NCBI GenBank assembly: GCA_029256725.1
Contig: JAQSXJ010000070.1
Span: 1 to 64,000, forward strand
Reading direction: 5' to 3'
Source: Anaerocolumna sp.
GTDB taxonomy: Bacteria > Bacillota > Clostridia > Lachnospirales > Lachnospiraceae
Length of the DNA: 64,000 bases
A model generated the notes under the pieces. That model did no database searches. It was not told where the DNA came from and saw nothing but the letters and a program-made list of their open reading frames with translations. Position numbers and translations under genes: made by a program. The number at the start of each line of letters is the position of its first letter. Position 1 is the stretch's first letter. Below are positions 63,847 through 64,000 of the stretch, one piece after another.

Positions 63847-64000
63847 TTAGTTTTCCTGCATCATATTAAACATCATACTTATGTTATCAAAAGTACTCTT
63901 TTGTTCCGGTGAGAGCATAGTACCAAGAAGCTCCATCATGTTAGGATTTAAACCTGAACCAAACCCACCGTTTGTTTCCGTGCTATTAGTATTATTTTCA
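63847..64000 (-). CDS. C-terminal end of a small asparagine/methionine-rich protein (cut by the window edge)
   Basis: The minus-strand frame runs from the window edge to a TAA at 63847: ...GLNPNMMELLGTMLSPEQKSTFDNISMMFNMMQEN. The segment MLSPEQK-TFD resembles the LTQDMSPADK segment of the next gene, so the two may be related. It is incomplete; N terminus outside the window. Confidence 0.6.
   Translation of the reverse strand, partial: ENNTNSTETNGGFGSGLNPNMMELLGTMLSPEQKSTFDNISMMFNMMQEN

Overview
The window is AT-rich chromosomal DNA from an anaerobic, low-GC, Gram-positive Firmicute. It is most like a plant-sugar-fermenting member of the Lachnospiraceae (the Lachnoclostridium/Anaerocolumna group). 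Supporting signs are a pyruvate formate-lyase pair, Gram-positive lipoproteins with lipobox cysteines, strong AAGGAGG-type ribosome binding sites, a CUT1 sugar importer coupled to GH65 phosphorylases, and LCP-type envelope proteins. Species assignment is inference. No rRNA, tRNA, CRISPR array, prophage or transposase gene was seen.

Layout. 1-6.9 kb: an amino-acid ABC ATPase, pflB and pflA, then a minus-strand pair (response-regulator diguanylate cyclase and a HAD phosphatase) and a YbjQ-type protein. 7.2-13.3 kb: arginine synthesis (argG on minus; argJ, argB, argD on plus) with a Maf pyrophosphatase between; argH lies alone at 48.6 kb. 13.4-21.6 kb: a small DMT-type membrane protein, a frameshifted comEA, a two-component system with a GerMN lipoprotein, comEC and uppP. 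21.8-35.2 kb: a LacI-controlled sugar locus (binding protein, two permeases, an intact GH65 phosphorylase, a broken GH65 paralogue, lacI, beta-phosphoglucomutase, a beta-helix glycosidase and an F5/8C domain protein). 35.6-38.9 kb: copper homeostasis (copA with a broken N-terminal HMA domain, copZ, csoR) with a probable CsoR operator. 39-42.2 kb: tandem LCP genes, the second broken. 42.4-48 kb: a DUF1653 protein, a secreted subtilase, an ABC transporter with a large palindromic operator, and sdpR-sdpI. 48.6-57.7 kb: argH, an M32 carboxypeptidase, enolase, a Ca2+-type P-ATPase and a DUF1266 protein. 58-64 kb: a heterodimeric ABC exporter, an L,D-transpeptidase, and two small minus-strand proteins of which the last runs off the window.

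How the genes work together. The sugar locus reads as import of an alpha-glucoside, phosphorolysis by GH65 to beta-glucose-1-phosphate plus glucose, and conversion to glucose-6-phosphate by the mutase. One LacI regulator binds matching operators at the importer and at its own promoter. Fermentation genes (enolase, PFL) and arginine genes supply core metabolism.

The most unusual content is between genes. (i) A family of five hairpin elements occurs at about 8.5, 31.4, 35.5, 40.5 and 48.3 kb. Their stems differ in sequence between copies yet stay base-paired. (ii) A 173-bp MITE with an 8-bp target duplication lies upstream of enolase. (iii) A second 165-bp structured repeat occurs after the ABC permease, and one end of it recurs in the argH leader. 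(iv) Short tandem duplications begin at or just past the stop codons of several genes, and minisatellites flank the beta-phosphoglucomutase gene. (v) Four genes carry frameshifts or small deletions (comEA, GH65 copy 2, copA, LCP copy 2). All calls were made by reading sequence; no database search or folding program was run.
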